64,000 nt of DNA, taken from Nocardioides sp. W7 (GTDB lineage Bacteria > Actinomycetota > Actinomycetes > Propionibacteriales > Nocardioidaceae). Below, in pieces: positions 8,708-21,287 of the stretch. Numbering within the stretch: the first letter of the stretch is position 1; every line of letters starts with the position of its first letter. The notes beneath the pieces are model-generated. The model saw only the letters and a program-made list of their open reading frames with translations. It had not been told where the DNA came from and made no database searches. The stretch is from assembly GCF_022919075.1 (NCBI RefSeq), contig NZ_CP095078.1, positions 2,108,001-2,172,000 of the forward strand, written 5' to 3'. Made by a program: the position numbers and the translations under genes.

Positions 8708-8739
8708 CGCAAGACCTCTTGCGTTCCGGGTGCCCGGAA
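8708..8739 (-). promoter_or_regulatory. Tandem palindromes in the leader of the kinase/regulator operon
   Basis: CGCAAGACCTCTTGCG (8708-8723, 7-bp arms, 2-base centre) is directly followed by TTCCGGGTGCCCGGAA (8724-8739, 7-bp arms, 2-base centre). They end 10 bases before the kinase ATG and adjoin its ribosome site. They could be an operator pair for a dimeric regulator or RNA hairpins that affect translation. Confidence 0.55.
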
Positions 8740-9145
8740 CCCACCTGATCCGGGAGCCGTGCGACTCCTAGACCTCCCTCGGGGGGCCGCGTGCTCGACC
8801 CTCCGTATCCCCGTGGACGTCCCGATCCGTGCCACGACAAGGAACGTAGGACGGGGTAGGGGAGGCCGACAGCCATTCGATGGCGGATACCACAATTTGA
8901 TTAGGCCTGAGAGACGCGACACGCCAAGCCGGTCTGGACGTCCGGATATCAGCATCCGCCCGAGCGGACTAAGAGGCATCCCCAAATTGCGTGGTCGTCG
9001 CGAGCAGTTCGTGGGGCGTCGTCACCCAGGCTGGGGATCGGGCCCGGGGATCTCCGCTTCCGCGACCCGTAGAATCGGCGTCGACCACCCCCTGTCATCC
9101 GTGACCGGGGGCTTCCGTGTTGTGTCGCCCCGAGGAGCATCCCCC
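8740..9145. other. Gene-free interval before mfd
   Basis: About 400 bases with no convincing coding frame. The part at 8880-9010 is clearly more AT-rich than its surroundings. Apart from a TAGAAT box near 9068, I see no RNA structure or repeat that I can name. Confidence 0.5.
9068..9073 (+). promoter_or_regulatory. Probable -10 box for mfd
   Basis: TAGAAT matches the actinobacterial -10 consensus and lies 72 bases before the mfd start. No good -35 is visible. Confidence 0.4.
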
Positions 9146-12736
<3,591 letters not shown>

Positions 12737-12748
12737 TCAGGAGCCCTC

Positions 12749-13432
12749 GTGAGCCTGCGCCGTCCGCTCGCCGCCGTCCTCGCCGTCTCGGTGCTCGCGC
12801 TCACCGGGTGCGGCGTCACCGCCACCGGCGTGCACCCGGGCCAGGCGGCCAGCATCAACGGCGAGACGATCTCGGTCGCCGAGGTCGACGACGTCGCCGG
12901 CAGCGCGTGCGCGGTGCTCCGGTCCAATCCGGAGTTCGAGGGCCAGGTGATCACCGGCACCGCGGTGCGTAATGCCGCCCAGCGCAGCCTCGCCCTGAGG
13001 ACGATGGCCGACCAGGTCCTGGAGGACCTCGACCTCACCCTGCCCGCCACCGCCTCCGACGGCGCCGACGCCTATCGCTCCGCCTACGGCAGCGCCGACC
13101 CCGCCGACGTCGAGGCCGCGGAGCCCGTGTTCACCGCCGACCAGCACTTGAGCAACGTCCTGGTCGCCGTCGGCACCGACGAGGTCGGGGCCGATGCCGG
13201 CGACGACGCGATCATCACGGCCGGCGTCGAGAAGGTGCGTGCCTGGCAGGCCGACGCCGACATCGTGACCAACCCGCTGTTCGAGGCGGTCGAGATCGGC
13301 GAGACCCAGATCCTCAGCACCCGCGACGACCTCTCGGTGGCGACCAGCGAGTTCGCCGTCCAGGCGAGCACCGCCGAGACCCCGGAGGGCTTCGCCGCCG
13401 AGCTTCCGGAGTCGCAGCGCTGCGGCGGCTGA
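12749..13432 (+). CDS. SurA-N-like lipoprotein
   Basis: A 227-residue exported protein. Residues 1-22 are a lipoprotein signal with lipobox LTGC. The sequence after the cysteine (VHPGQAASINGETISVAEVDDVAGSACAVLRSNPEF) resembles the N-terminal part of SurA/PrsA-type folding factors, which normally start with a GxxI..SEvD segment. No PPIase domain follows, so it is probably a chaperone-like or structural lipoprotein. The start lies 12 bases after the mfd stop with AGGAG upstream, so it is probably co-transcribed. A lipoprotein gene (lpqU) occupies a comparable place near mfd in mycobacteria. Confidence 0.75.
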   Translation: MSLRRPLAAVLAVSVLALTGCGVTATGVHPGQAASINGETISVAEVDDVAGSACAVLRSNPEFEGQVITGTAVRNAAQRSLALRTMADQVLEDLDLTLPATASDGADAYRSAYGSADPADVEAAEPVFTADQHLSNVLVAVGTDEVGADAGDDAIITAGVEKVRAWQADADIVTNPLFEAVEIGETQILSTRDDLSVATSEFAVQASTAETPEGFAAELPESQRCGG

Positions 13433-13463
13433 CGTCCCCGTCGACCTGCCCGGTGACCTCCCG

Positions 13464-15483
<2,020 letters not shown>

Positions 15484-15519
15484 GACGCGAGGAGCACAGG
15501 ACAGGGGAGCACCGGACAG

Positions 15520-16107
15520 ATGGCCGACGACCGCCGCCCGGCTCGCGGGGCTCGCCCCCGCGGCCGCACCGGACCCGGGCGCACCCCGGGTGCCGGGCGG
15601 ACCGGTCGTCAGCCGCCGCGCACGGGCGCGGCCCGGACGGCCGCGGGTGCCGGGCGGGCCCGCACCCGGCCCACCGGCCGGCTCGCGATCCTGGTCCTGG
15701 TGCTGGCCGTGCTCGTGGTGTCCTACGCCTCCTCGATGCGGGCCTTCCTCCAGCAGCGCTCGGAGATGCAGGACCTGCAGGCCGAGATCTCCCAGCGCCA
15801 GGAGCACATCGACGACCTGGCCCGCGAGAAGCGGCGCTGGGAGGACCCGGCGTACGTCGTCCAGCAGGCCCGCAAGCGGCTCGGCTACGTCATGCCCGGC
15901 GAGACGGCGTACGTCGCCCTCGACGCCGACGGTGACCCGATCGAGCCGGGCTCGACGCTCAGCGACCCGGACGAGGTCGACCCGGAGGAGCCCGAGGCGT
16001 GGTGGTCCGGCGCCTGGGGCTCGGTCGAGCTGGCGGGCAACCCGCCGAAGCCGGGGGACCCGGTGCCACTCACGGAGATCGACGGTTCGGAGGAGCAAGA
16101 CCAGTGA
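15520..16107 (+). CDS. FtsB/DivIC-type septum formation initiator
   Basis: A 195-residue bitopic divisome protein. The first 54 residues are a basic, Gly/Arg/Pro/Thr-rich cytoplasmic tail. One membrane helix (LAILVLVLAVLVVSY, about 55-70) is followed by a coiled coil (FLQQRSEMQDLQAEISQRQEHIDDLAREKRRWEDPAYV) and the conserved ARKRLGYVMPGE motif of FtsB/DivIC. An acidic C-terminal tail follows. It is known to act in the FtsQ-L-B complex at the septum. It is 36 bases after eno and overlaps the next gene by 4 bases. Confidence 0.92.
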   Translation: MADDRRPARGARPRGRTGPGRTPGAGRTGRQPPRTGAARTAAGAGRARTRPTGRLAILVLVLAVLVVSYASSMRAFLQQRSEMQDLQAEISQRQEHIDDLAREKRRWEDPAYVVQQARKRLGYVMPGETAYVALDADGDPIEPGSTLSDPDEVDPEEPEAWWSGAWGSVELAGNPPKPGDPVPLTEIDGSEEQDQ

Positions 16108-16604
16108 TCTCACCGAGCGACCAGGACGCGGTCGCGGCCCAGCTGGGGCGGGAGCCCCGGGGCATCCACGAGATCGGGCACCGCTGCCCCTGCGGCAACC
16201 CCGACGTGGTGACCACGCAGCCGCGGCTGCCCAACGGCACGCCGTTCCCGACGACCTTCTACCTCACCTGCCCGCGCGCGGCGTCCCGGATCGGGACCCT
16301 CGAGGGCACGGGGACGATGAAGGAGATGCAGGACCGGCTGAGCGAGGACCCGGCGCTGGCCGCGGCGTACCGCGCCGCCCACGAGCGCTACCTCGCCGCG
16401 CGGGCCGCCATCGGTTCCGAGGCCGGGCTCGATGTCCCCGAGATCGACGGCATCTCCGCCGGCGGCATGCCCGACCGGGTGAAGTGCCTGCACGTCCTCG
16501 CCGGCCAGGCGCTCGCGCAGGGCCCGGGCGTCAACCCGCTCGGTGACGAGGTGCTGGAGCTCCTGGGTCCGTGGTGGGAGGCGGGGCCGTGCGTGGACCG
16601 GTAG
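16104..16604 (+). CDS. DUF501 protein
   Basis: A 166-residue member of DUF501, a family with no assigned reaction found almost always between the ftsB-like gene and ppx in actinobacteria. Conserved stretches are AAQLGREPRGIHEIGHRCPCGNPDVVTTQPRLPNGTPFPTTFYLTCP (cysteines in CPCG and TCP could bind a metal) and GGMPDRVKCLHVLAGQALA. Start GTG 16104 overlaps the ftsB stop (GTGA), and its end overlaps the start of ppx, so it is translationally coupled on both sides. Confidence 0.9.
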   Translation: MISPSDQDAVAAQLGREPRGIHEIGHRCPCGNPDVVTTQPRLPNGTPFPTTFYLTCPRAASRIGTLEGTGTMKEMQDRLSEDPALAAAYRAAHERYLAARAAIGSEAGLDVPEIDGISAGGMPDRVKCLHVLAGQALAQGPGVNPLGDEVLELLGPWWEAGPCVDR

Positions 16605-17509
16605 CCGGACCGGTCGCGGCGATCGACTGCGGCACCAACACGATCAAGCTGCTCGTCGGGGACCTTCCCGAGGTCGCCGTACGCGAGACCCGGATGGTGC
16701 GGCTGGGCCAGGGCGTCGACGCGACCGGCCGGCTCGCTGACGAGGCGCTGGTGCGGGCCTTCGCGGCCCTCGACGAGTACGCCGAGCTCGTCCGCCGGCA
16801 CGACGTCCCGGTCGAGAACATCCGGTTCTGCGCGACCTCGGCCACCCGCGACGCGGCCAACGCGGCGGTGTTCGCGGCGGGCGTGCGCGAGCGGCTCGGG
16901 GTCGACCCCGAGGTGCTCAGCGGCGTGGAGGAGGCGGCGCTCTCCTTCGCGGGCGCCGTCCGGGAGCTGCGTACCCGACCGGTCGAGCCGGTGCTCGTCG
17001 TCGACATCGGGGGCGGCTCGACCGAGCTGATCCTCGGCGACACCTCGCCCCAGGTGGCCTGCTCGCTCGACATCGGCTCGGTCCGGCTGCACGAGCGGCA
17101 CGTCCGCTCGGACCCGGCGTCGATGGACGAGGTGCACGCCTGCGTCCGCGACATCGACACGGCGCTGGAGTCCGCTCCGGTCGACATCGCCGCGGCGGCG
17201 TCCGTCGTCGGCGTCGCCGGCACGGTGACCACGATCGCCGCCGGGGTGCTCGGCCTCCCGGCGTACGACCGGGACGCGATCGACCAGGTACGGCTCTCCT
17301 TCGACGACGTGCACGCGATGGTGGGCCGCCTGGTCGGGATGACCGTGTCGGAGCGGCTCGAGCTGCCCTGGATGCACCCCGGGCGCGCCGACGTGATCGA
17401 CGCGGGGGCGCTGATCCTCTCCCGGGTGCTGCTGCGCGCGAGCGTCGACGAGCTGGTCGTGTCCGAGGCCGACATCCTGGACGGGATCGCCTGGTCGATC
17501 GCTCGCTGA
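16589..17509 (+). CDS. Ppx/GppA family phosphatase
   Basis: A 306-residue exopolyphosphatase/guanosine pentaphosphatase-type enzyme with the ASKHA fold: phosphate-1 loop AAIDCGTNTIKLLVGD (about 8-23) and phosphate-2 loop VVDIGGGSTELILG (about 135-148). Its length matches the short actinobacterial Ppx without the C-terminal HD domain. GTG 16589 is chosen because GGAGG lies 8 bases upstream; GTG 16571 and 16574 are in frame but lack a site. It overlaps DUF501 by 16 bases. Some short actinobacterial homologs act on polyphosphate and others on (p)ppGpp; the sequence does not decide. Confidence 0.9.
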   Translation: MRGPVAGPVAAIDCGTNTIKLLVGDLPEVAVRETRMVRLGQGVDATGRLADEALVRAFAALDEYAELVRRHDVPVENIRFCATSATRDAANAAVFAAGVRERLGVDPEVLSGVEEAALSFAGAVRELRTRPVEPVLVVDIGGGSTELILGDTSPQVACSLDIGSVRLHERHVRSDPASMDEVHACVRDIDTALESAPVDIAAAASVVGVAGTVTTIAAGVLGLPAYDRDAIDQVRLSFDDVHAMVGRLVGMTVSERLELPWMHPGRADVIDAGALILSRVLLRASVDELVVSEADILDGIAWSIAR

Positions 17510-17550
17510 TCCGGCGTTTGCGCCGAATGGCGTCGGGTCACCGGACCGCT

Positions 17551-17955
17551 ATGAGCGATCCCGTCAGGACCCCCACGGACGAGCCGCTCGGAGCAGTCGT
17601 CCACCGGCTCTCCGAGCAGGTGCCGGAGCTCGTGCGCAGCGAGGTACGCCTCGCCCAGGCCGAACTGACCCAGAAGGGCAAGGCGGCCGGCGTCGGCCTC
17701 GGCGCGTTCGGCGCCGCCGGCGTACTGGCCCTCTACGGCCTCGGAGCGGTGTTCACCGCCGCGATCGCGGCCCTCGCGCTGGCGCTCCCGGTCTGGGCCG
17801 CGGCGCTGATCGTCGCGGCGGTGATCTTCCTGCTGGCCGGCGGCATCGCGATGTTCGGCAAGAAGGAGGTCCAGCAGGCCACGCCGGCGATGCCCGAGCG
17901 CGCGGTCGCCGGCCTCAAGGAGGACGTCGCGACCGTGAAGGGCGGGCACCAGTGA
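17551..17955 (+). CDS. Phage-holin-family (DUF1469-type) membrane protein
   Basis: A 134-residue protein. The N-terminal amphipathic region ([35 protein letters not shown]) precedes two adjacent membrane helices ([48 protein letters not shown]). The pattern matches the holin 3_6 superfamily, a name based on sequence pattern and not on lysis activity. It is followed by DUF3618 and YtxH-like genes, a trio seen together in many actinobacteria and thought to be envelope-stress membrane proteins. Confidence 0.85.
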   Translation: MSDPVRTPTDEPLGAVVHRLSEQVPELVRSEVRLAQAELTQKGKAAGVGLGAFGAAGVLALYGLGAVFTAAIAALALALPVWAAALIVAAVIFLLAGGIAMFGKKEVQQATPAMPERAVAGLKEDVATVKGGHQ

Positions 17956-18194
17956 TGAGCCAGACCCCAGCCGAGATCGAGGCCGACATCGCCCGGCAGC
18001 GCGAGGCGCTCGCCGGCACCGTCGACCAGCTCCAGGCCCGCCTGGACGTGAAGGCCCGCGCCAAGGCCAAGGTCGCCGAGCTCCAGGACCGCGCGACCGA
18101 CGACTCCGGCAAGCCCACCCCGGCAGTGATCGGCGTCGCCGGCGGCGCCCTGCTGCTGGTCGGGGCGCTCCTGTACCGGCGCCGTTCCCACTGA
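17955..18194 (+). CDS. DUF3618 protein
   Basis: A 79-residue protein: an N-terminal helix ([28 protein letters not shown]) typical of DUF3618, a charged region and one C-terminal membrane helix ([21 protein letters not shown]). GTG 17952 in frame is an alternative start; either way it overlaps the preceding stop, indicating translational coupling. Confidence 0.85.
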   Translation: MSQTPAEIEADIARQREALAGTVDQLQARLDVKARAKAKVAELQDRATDDSGKPTPAVIGVAGGALLLVGALLYRRRSH

Positions 18195-18218
18195 TCACAC
18201 CACCAAGAGGAGCACCAC

Positions 18219-18485
18219 ATGAGCAAGCTGACCCTGCTGGCCGCCGCTGCCACCGGCTACGTTCTCGGCGCCCGCGCCGGACGCGAGCGCTACGAGCAGA
18301 TCAAGGCCCAGGCGCAGAAGGTCGCCCGCAACCCCAAGGTCCAGGACGCCGCCCACAAGGCGCAGGACACGGCGGCCACCCAGGCCACGGCCGCGGCCGG
18401 GGTCGTGAAGGAGAAGGTCGGCGACGTCGCGTCCACGGCCGCCGACAAGGTACGACGCGACGCCTCGATCCAGCCCGCGCCCTGA
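18219..18485 (+). CDS. YtxH-like small protein
   Basis: An 88-residue protein with a short hydrophobic glycine-containing N-terminus ([23 protein letters not shown]) and an alanine/lysine-rich helical remainder ([23 protein letters not shown]), the pattern of YtxH-like stress proteins. AAGAGGAG lies just upstream of ATG 18219. It is third in a run with the holin-family and DUF3618 genes. Confidence 0.8.
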   Translation: MSKLTLLAAAATGYVLGARAGRERYEQIKAQAQKVARNPKVQDAAHKAQDTAATQATAAAGVVKEKVGDVASTAADKVRRDASIQPAP

Positions 18486-18529
18486 GCCTGCAGCCGCACC
18501 CCGCAACCGGGGAGCTCTTCGGATCGCCG

Positions 18530-19333
18530 GTGCCGCCCGGTTCGGGATGGCCCGGCGATCCGGCGCGTCCGGACACCCCGCAGGCGCGCACCCCGGCCGC
18601 CGTACGACGCCTCGCCCGGGGCGTGGACCTCACGGAGGTCGACGCCCGGGTGAGTGTCTGCCGGGCCTGCCCCCGGCTGGTCCGCTGGCGCGAGGACGTG
18701 GCGGTGGCCAAGCGGGCGTCGTACGCCGATGAGCCGTACTGGGGTCGGCCGATCCCCGGCTGGGGCGACCCCGCGGCCCGGGTGCTCGTCGTCGGGCTGG
18801 CACCCGCCGCGCACGGCGGCAACCGCACCGGCCGGATCTTCACCGGGGACCGCTCGGGGGACTGGCTCGTCGCCGGTCTGCACCGGGTCGGGCTGGCGAC
18901 CCGGGGGACCAGCCAGCACGCGGCCGACGGTCTCGAGCTGGTCGGGACCCGGATGGTGGCGACCGTCCGGTGCGCCCCGCCGCTGAACAGGCCCACCACC
19001 GCCGAGCGGGACACCTGTGCGCCGTGGATCGAGGCCGAGGTCGGACTGCTCGCCGGGACGGTCCGGGTGGCGGTCGCGCTCGGGTCGATCGGCTGGGACG
19101 CGACGCTGCGCACCTTCCGCTCGCTCGGCTGGGAGGTGCCGCGGCCCAAGCCGCGGTTCGGGCACGGGGCCGAGGCGCTGCTGCGCTCGCCTGGGGTAGG
19201 TCCGGCGCACGACGTGCTGCTGCTCGGCTGCTACCACCCCAGCCAGCAGAACACCTTCACCGGCCGGCTCACCGAGGCGATGCTGGACGACGTACTCGGT
19301 CGCGCGGCGTCCGCTGCGAGAATGGCGCCGTGA
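18530..19333 (+). CDS. Family 5 uracil-DNA glycosylase (UdgB type)
   Basis: A 267-residue Fe-S uracil-DNA glycosylase. Cysteines in [12 protein letters not shown] begin the 4Fe-4S ligand set; later cysteines are in VRCAPPLN and DTCAPW. Motif 1 is [22 protein letters not shown], with Ala where family 1 enzymes have the catalytic Asp, as in family 5. Motif 2 is the C-terminal [13 protein letters not shown]. It removes uracil and some other deaminated bases, useful in a GC-rich genome prone to cytosine deamination. GTG 18530 is the first possible start, but the codons before it ([12 protein letters not shown]) look like the normal N-terminus of the family, so translation may begin earlier at a non-standard codon near 18482-18488. 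Confidence 0.88.
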   Translation: MPPGSGWPGDPARPDTPQARTPAAVRRLARGVDLTEVDARVSVCRACPRLVRWREDVAVAKRASYADEPYWGRPIPGWGDPAARVLVVGLAPAAHGGNRTGRIFTGDRSGDWLVAGLHRVGLATRGTSQHAADGLELVGTRMVATVRCAPPLNRPTTAERDTCAPWIEAEVGLLAGTVRVAVALGSIGWDATLRTFRSLGWEVPRPKPRFGHGAEALLRSPGVGPAHDVLLLGCYHPSQQNTFTGRLTEAMLDDVLGRAASAARMAP

Positions 19334-19851
19334 CCACCCTGCACGCCATCACCGTCCTCGGGCACGACCGGCCCGGCATCATCGCCCAGACCACGGGGGT
19401 GCTCGCCGACCTCGGGCTCAATCTCGAGGACTCGACGATGACCCTGCTGCGCGGGCACTTCGCGATGACGCTGGTCTGCGCCGGCGACGTGCCCGCCGAC
19501 GAGGTGCGTACGGCGCTCGCGCCGCTGACCGCCGACGGCACCCTGACCGTCACGGTCCGCGAGATCCCGCCGGAGGCCGCGCCGGCGACGGAGGGCAGCT
19601 CCTGGGTGCTCACCGTGCACGGCGGCGACCGGCCGGGCATCGTCTCCGCAGTGGTCGGCGAGGTCGCGGCCGTCGGCGGCAACATCACCGACCTCACCAC
19701 CCGGCTGGCCGGTGACCTCTACCTGCTGATCGCCGAGATCGACCTGCCGGCCGACACCGACGTCGAGTCCGTCGCCACCGCGATCCGGGCGGCTGCCGCC
19801 GCCCTCGGAGTGGGGGCGACGCTGCGCCCGGCGGAGGCCGACGAGCTGTGA
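19330..19851 (+). CDS. Tandem ACT-domain protein (GcvR-like)
   Basis: A 173-residue protein made of two ACT domains ([37 protein letters not shown] and [37 protein letters not shown]), each with the GxDRPGI loop that binds amino acids. It has no catalytic or DNA-binding domain, so it is probably a ligand-sensing regulator acting through protein contact. Its ends overlap the UDG stop and the def start by 4 bases each. Confidence 0.85.
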   Translation: MTTLHAITVLGHDRPGIIAQTTGVLADLGLNLEDSTMTLLRGHFAMTLVCAGDVPADEVRTALAPLTADGTLTVTVREIPPEAAPATEGSSWVLTVHGGDRPGIVSAVVGEVAAVGGNITDLTTRLAGDLYLLIAEIDLPADTDVESVATAIRAAAAALGVGATLRPAEADEL

Positions 19852-20411
19852 GTGGCTCCGACGACGAGCTGGTCTCGGCCTGGACGGAGACCGGCCTCCG
19901 CGTCGAGGGCCGGGTCCTCGACGTGGTGCGAGCGCCCCGCCCCGTGCTGTCCACCCTCGGCGAGGTCGTCGACCCGGCCGCGCCGGCCACCGTCCAGCTG
20001 GCCGCCGACCTGGTGGCCACCATGCGGGTCAGCCCCGGCTGCGTGGGCCTGGCCGCCCCGCAGGTCGGCGTCTCGGCCCGCGTCTTCTGCGTCGACGTGT
20101 CCGCGCACCCCAAGGCCCGGACCCACCACGGCACCTTCGTCCTGTGCAACGCGGAGGTGGTCGAGGCGAGCCGCAACGAGAAGGCCCGCGAGGGCTGCAT
20201 GAGCGTCCCCGACCTCACCGGTGACGTGAAGCGCGCGACGCGGGTCGTCGTACGCGGCCGGCTCCCCGGCACGGGGCAGGAGGTCGTCATCACCACGGAC
20301 GCCTTCGAGGCCCGCGCCCTCCAGCACGAGATCGACCACTGCTCGGGTCTGCTCTTCCTCGACCGGGCCGCCGGGGCGCACGCCATCCACCCGCGCAAGA
20401 CCTACTTGTAG
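19848..20411 (+). CDS. def: Peptide deformylase
   Basis: A 187-residue metalloenzyme that removes the formyl group from nascent N-termini. All three motifs are present: GCVGLAAPQVG (about 64-74), EGCMSVPD (cysteine metal ligand, about 117) and QHEIDHCSGLLFLDR (two histidine ligands and catalytic Glu, about 159-173). Start GTG 19848 overlaps the ACT gene by 4 bases. A long hairpin and a tRNA gene follow. Confidence 0.95.
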   Translation: MSGSDDELVSAWTETGLRVEGRVLDVVRAPRPVLSTLGEVVDPAAPATVQLAADLVATMRVSPGCVGLAAPQVGVSARVFCVDVSAHPKARTHHGTFVLCNAEVVEASRNEKAREGCMSVPDLTGDVKRATRVVVRGRLPGTGQEVVITTDAFEARALQHEIDHCSGLLFLDRAAGAHAIHPRKTYL

Positions 20412-20418
20412 CCTCAGC

Positions 20419-20468
20419 CGGACGTCATGCGAACCGAGCCTCCGCTGGTTCGCAACGCATGACGTCCG
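20419..20468. terminator. Long bulged hairpin between def and the tRNA gene
   Basis: The outer arms CGGACGTCATGC (20419-20430) and GCATGACGTCCG (20457-20468) pair perfectly over 12 bp. An inner 5-bp helix (GAACC/GGTTC) and a 5-base bulge follow. It ends 3 bases before the first base of the tRNA. It could end def transcription or guide processing of a def-tRNA transcript. Confidence 0.55.
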
Positions 20469-20471
20469 CCG

Positions 20472-20545
20472 GCCCCCGTATCCCAACCGGTAGAGGAAGC
20501 CGCCTTAAAAGCGGCGTGGTGTGGGTTCGAGTCCCACCGGGGGCA
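20472..20545 (+). tRNA. tRNA with anticodon UAA (formally Leu), short variable loop
   Basis: Acceptor stem GCCCCCG (20472-20478) pairs with CGGGGGC (20538-20544), and A 20545 is the discriminator. The D arm is TCC/GGA with loop CAACCGGTAGA. Anticodon stem GCCGC/GCGGC carries loop CTTAAAA, giving anticodon UAA. The variable loop is only GTGGT (20516-20520). The T arm is GTGGG-TTCGAGT-CCCAC. CCA is not encoded. A UAA anticodon would read UUA leucine, but bacterial tRNA-Leu normally has a long variable arm, so charging identity is uncertain. The adjacent coding start is at 20547. Confidence 0.85.
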
Positions 20546-20546
20546 C

Positions 20547-21287
20547 ATGACCGATGCGCAGCTGCCCTTCAGCAAGCCGACCCTCGAGGACGTGCTGTCC
20601 GACATGAAGGTCCGGTACGACGCCGACCCGGTCGCCGCCGTACGCAGCCAGGGCTTCATCAAGATGCTGCACAAGTACGTCGCCGACGGGCTGCGCGACC
20701 GGCTCACCGACGACGCCCGGCGGCAGGGGATCGTGGTCAAGGAGGAGGTCCGGGTCTTCGGCTCGCACAAGCCGAAGGACGTCGACGTGGCGGTGGTGCA
20801 CCCGGACAACGGGATCCTGCTGAGCGTCGGCGTGCGCAGCCAGATGACCTCGATCGGCAACAACGTCCTGGAGTACTACCAGGGCATCATCGGCGAGTGC
20901 ATCAGCCTGCAGGACCGGTTCCCGATGGCGGTCTACGGCTACGTCTACCTGCACCCGCTGCTGAGCAAGAAGTGGGGCACGGTCAAGGGGGAGAAGGTGC
21001 TGCGCGCCGAGCACCCCGACCACCCGCGCTACGCCCGGATGTACGCAGCGGTCACCGGTCGCGACGGCAAGGCGTACAAGGACCTGCGTGGCATCTACGA
21101 CCAGTTCGCCTACCTGGTCGTCGACTTCGACCAGGTCCCGCTGCCCGGCATCCGCGACGAGGTGGTGCAGGCCGGGGTGTCGCTGGACAAGGCCGACCTG
21201 CGGATCGAGACGTTCGTCGAACGGCTGATCACGACCTTCACCGAGCGCAACATCTGGCTCGACGTCTTCGAGCCCGCGATCAGCTGA
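20547..21287 (+). CDS. Putative type II restriction endonuclease
   Basis: A 246-residue protein. The central stretch VRVFGSHKPKDVDVAVV followed by NGILLSVGVRSQMTSIGNNVLEYYQGIIGECI resembles a PD-(D/E)XK core, with the aspartates of KDVDVAV and a beta-strand ending in R where many enzymes have K. The assignment rests on this and on the convergent DNA methyltransferase, whose 3' end overlaps it by 8 bases. ATG 20547 lies one base beyond the mature 3' end of the tRNA, so there is no room for a leader of its own; any ribosome site would be in the tRNA acceptor/T arm. Alternatively it is another DNA-metabolism protein of the same fold. Confidence 0.6.
   Translation: MTDAQLPFSKPTLEDVLSDMKVRYDADPVAAVRSQGFIKMLHKYVADGLRDRLTDDARRQGIVVKEEVRVFGSHKPKDVDVAVVHPDNGILLSVGVRSQMTSIGNNVLEYYQGIIGECISLQDRFPMAVYGYVYLHPLLSKKWGTVKGEKVLRAEHPDHPRYARMYAAVTGRDGKAYKDLRGIYDQFAYLVVDFDQVPLPGIRDEVVQAGVSLDKADLRIETFVERLITTFTERNIWLDVFEPAIS

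Noticed and set aside
7784..9145. Open frame continuing mfd about 450 codons upstream
   Set aside because: It runs antisense through the histidine kinase gene and has arginine/glycine/proline-rich nonsense composition; the GTG at 9146 has a proper ribosome site and Mfd homology begins there.
17551..17955. Prophage holin gene
   Set aside because: The family name is historical. Its companions (DUF3618, YtxH-like) are chromosomal envelope proteins and no phage genes are near.
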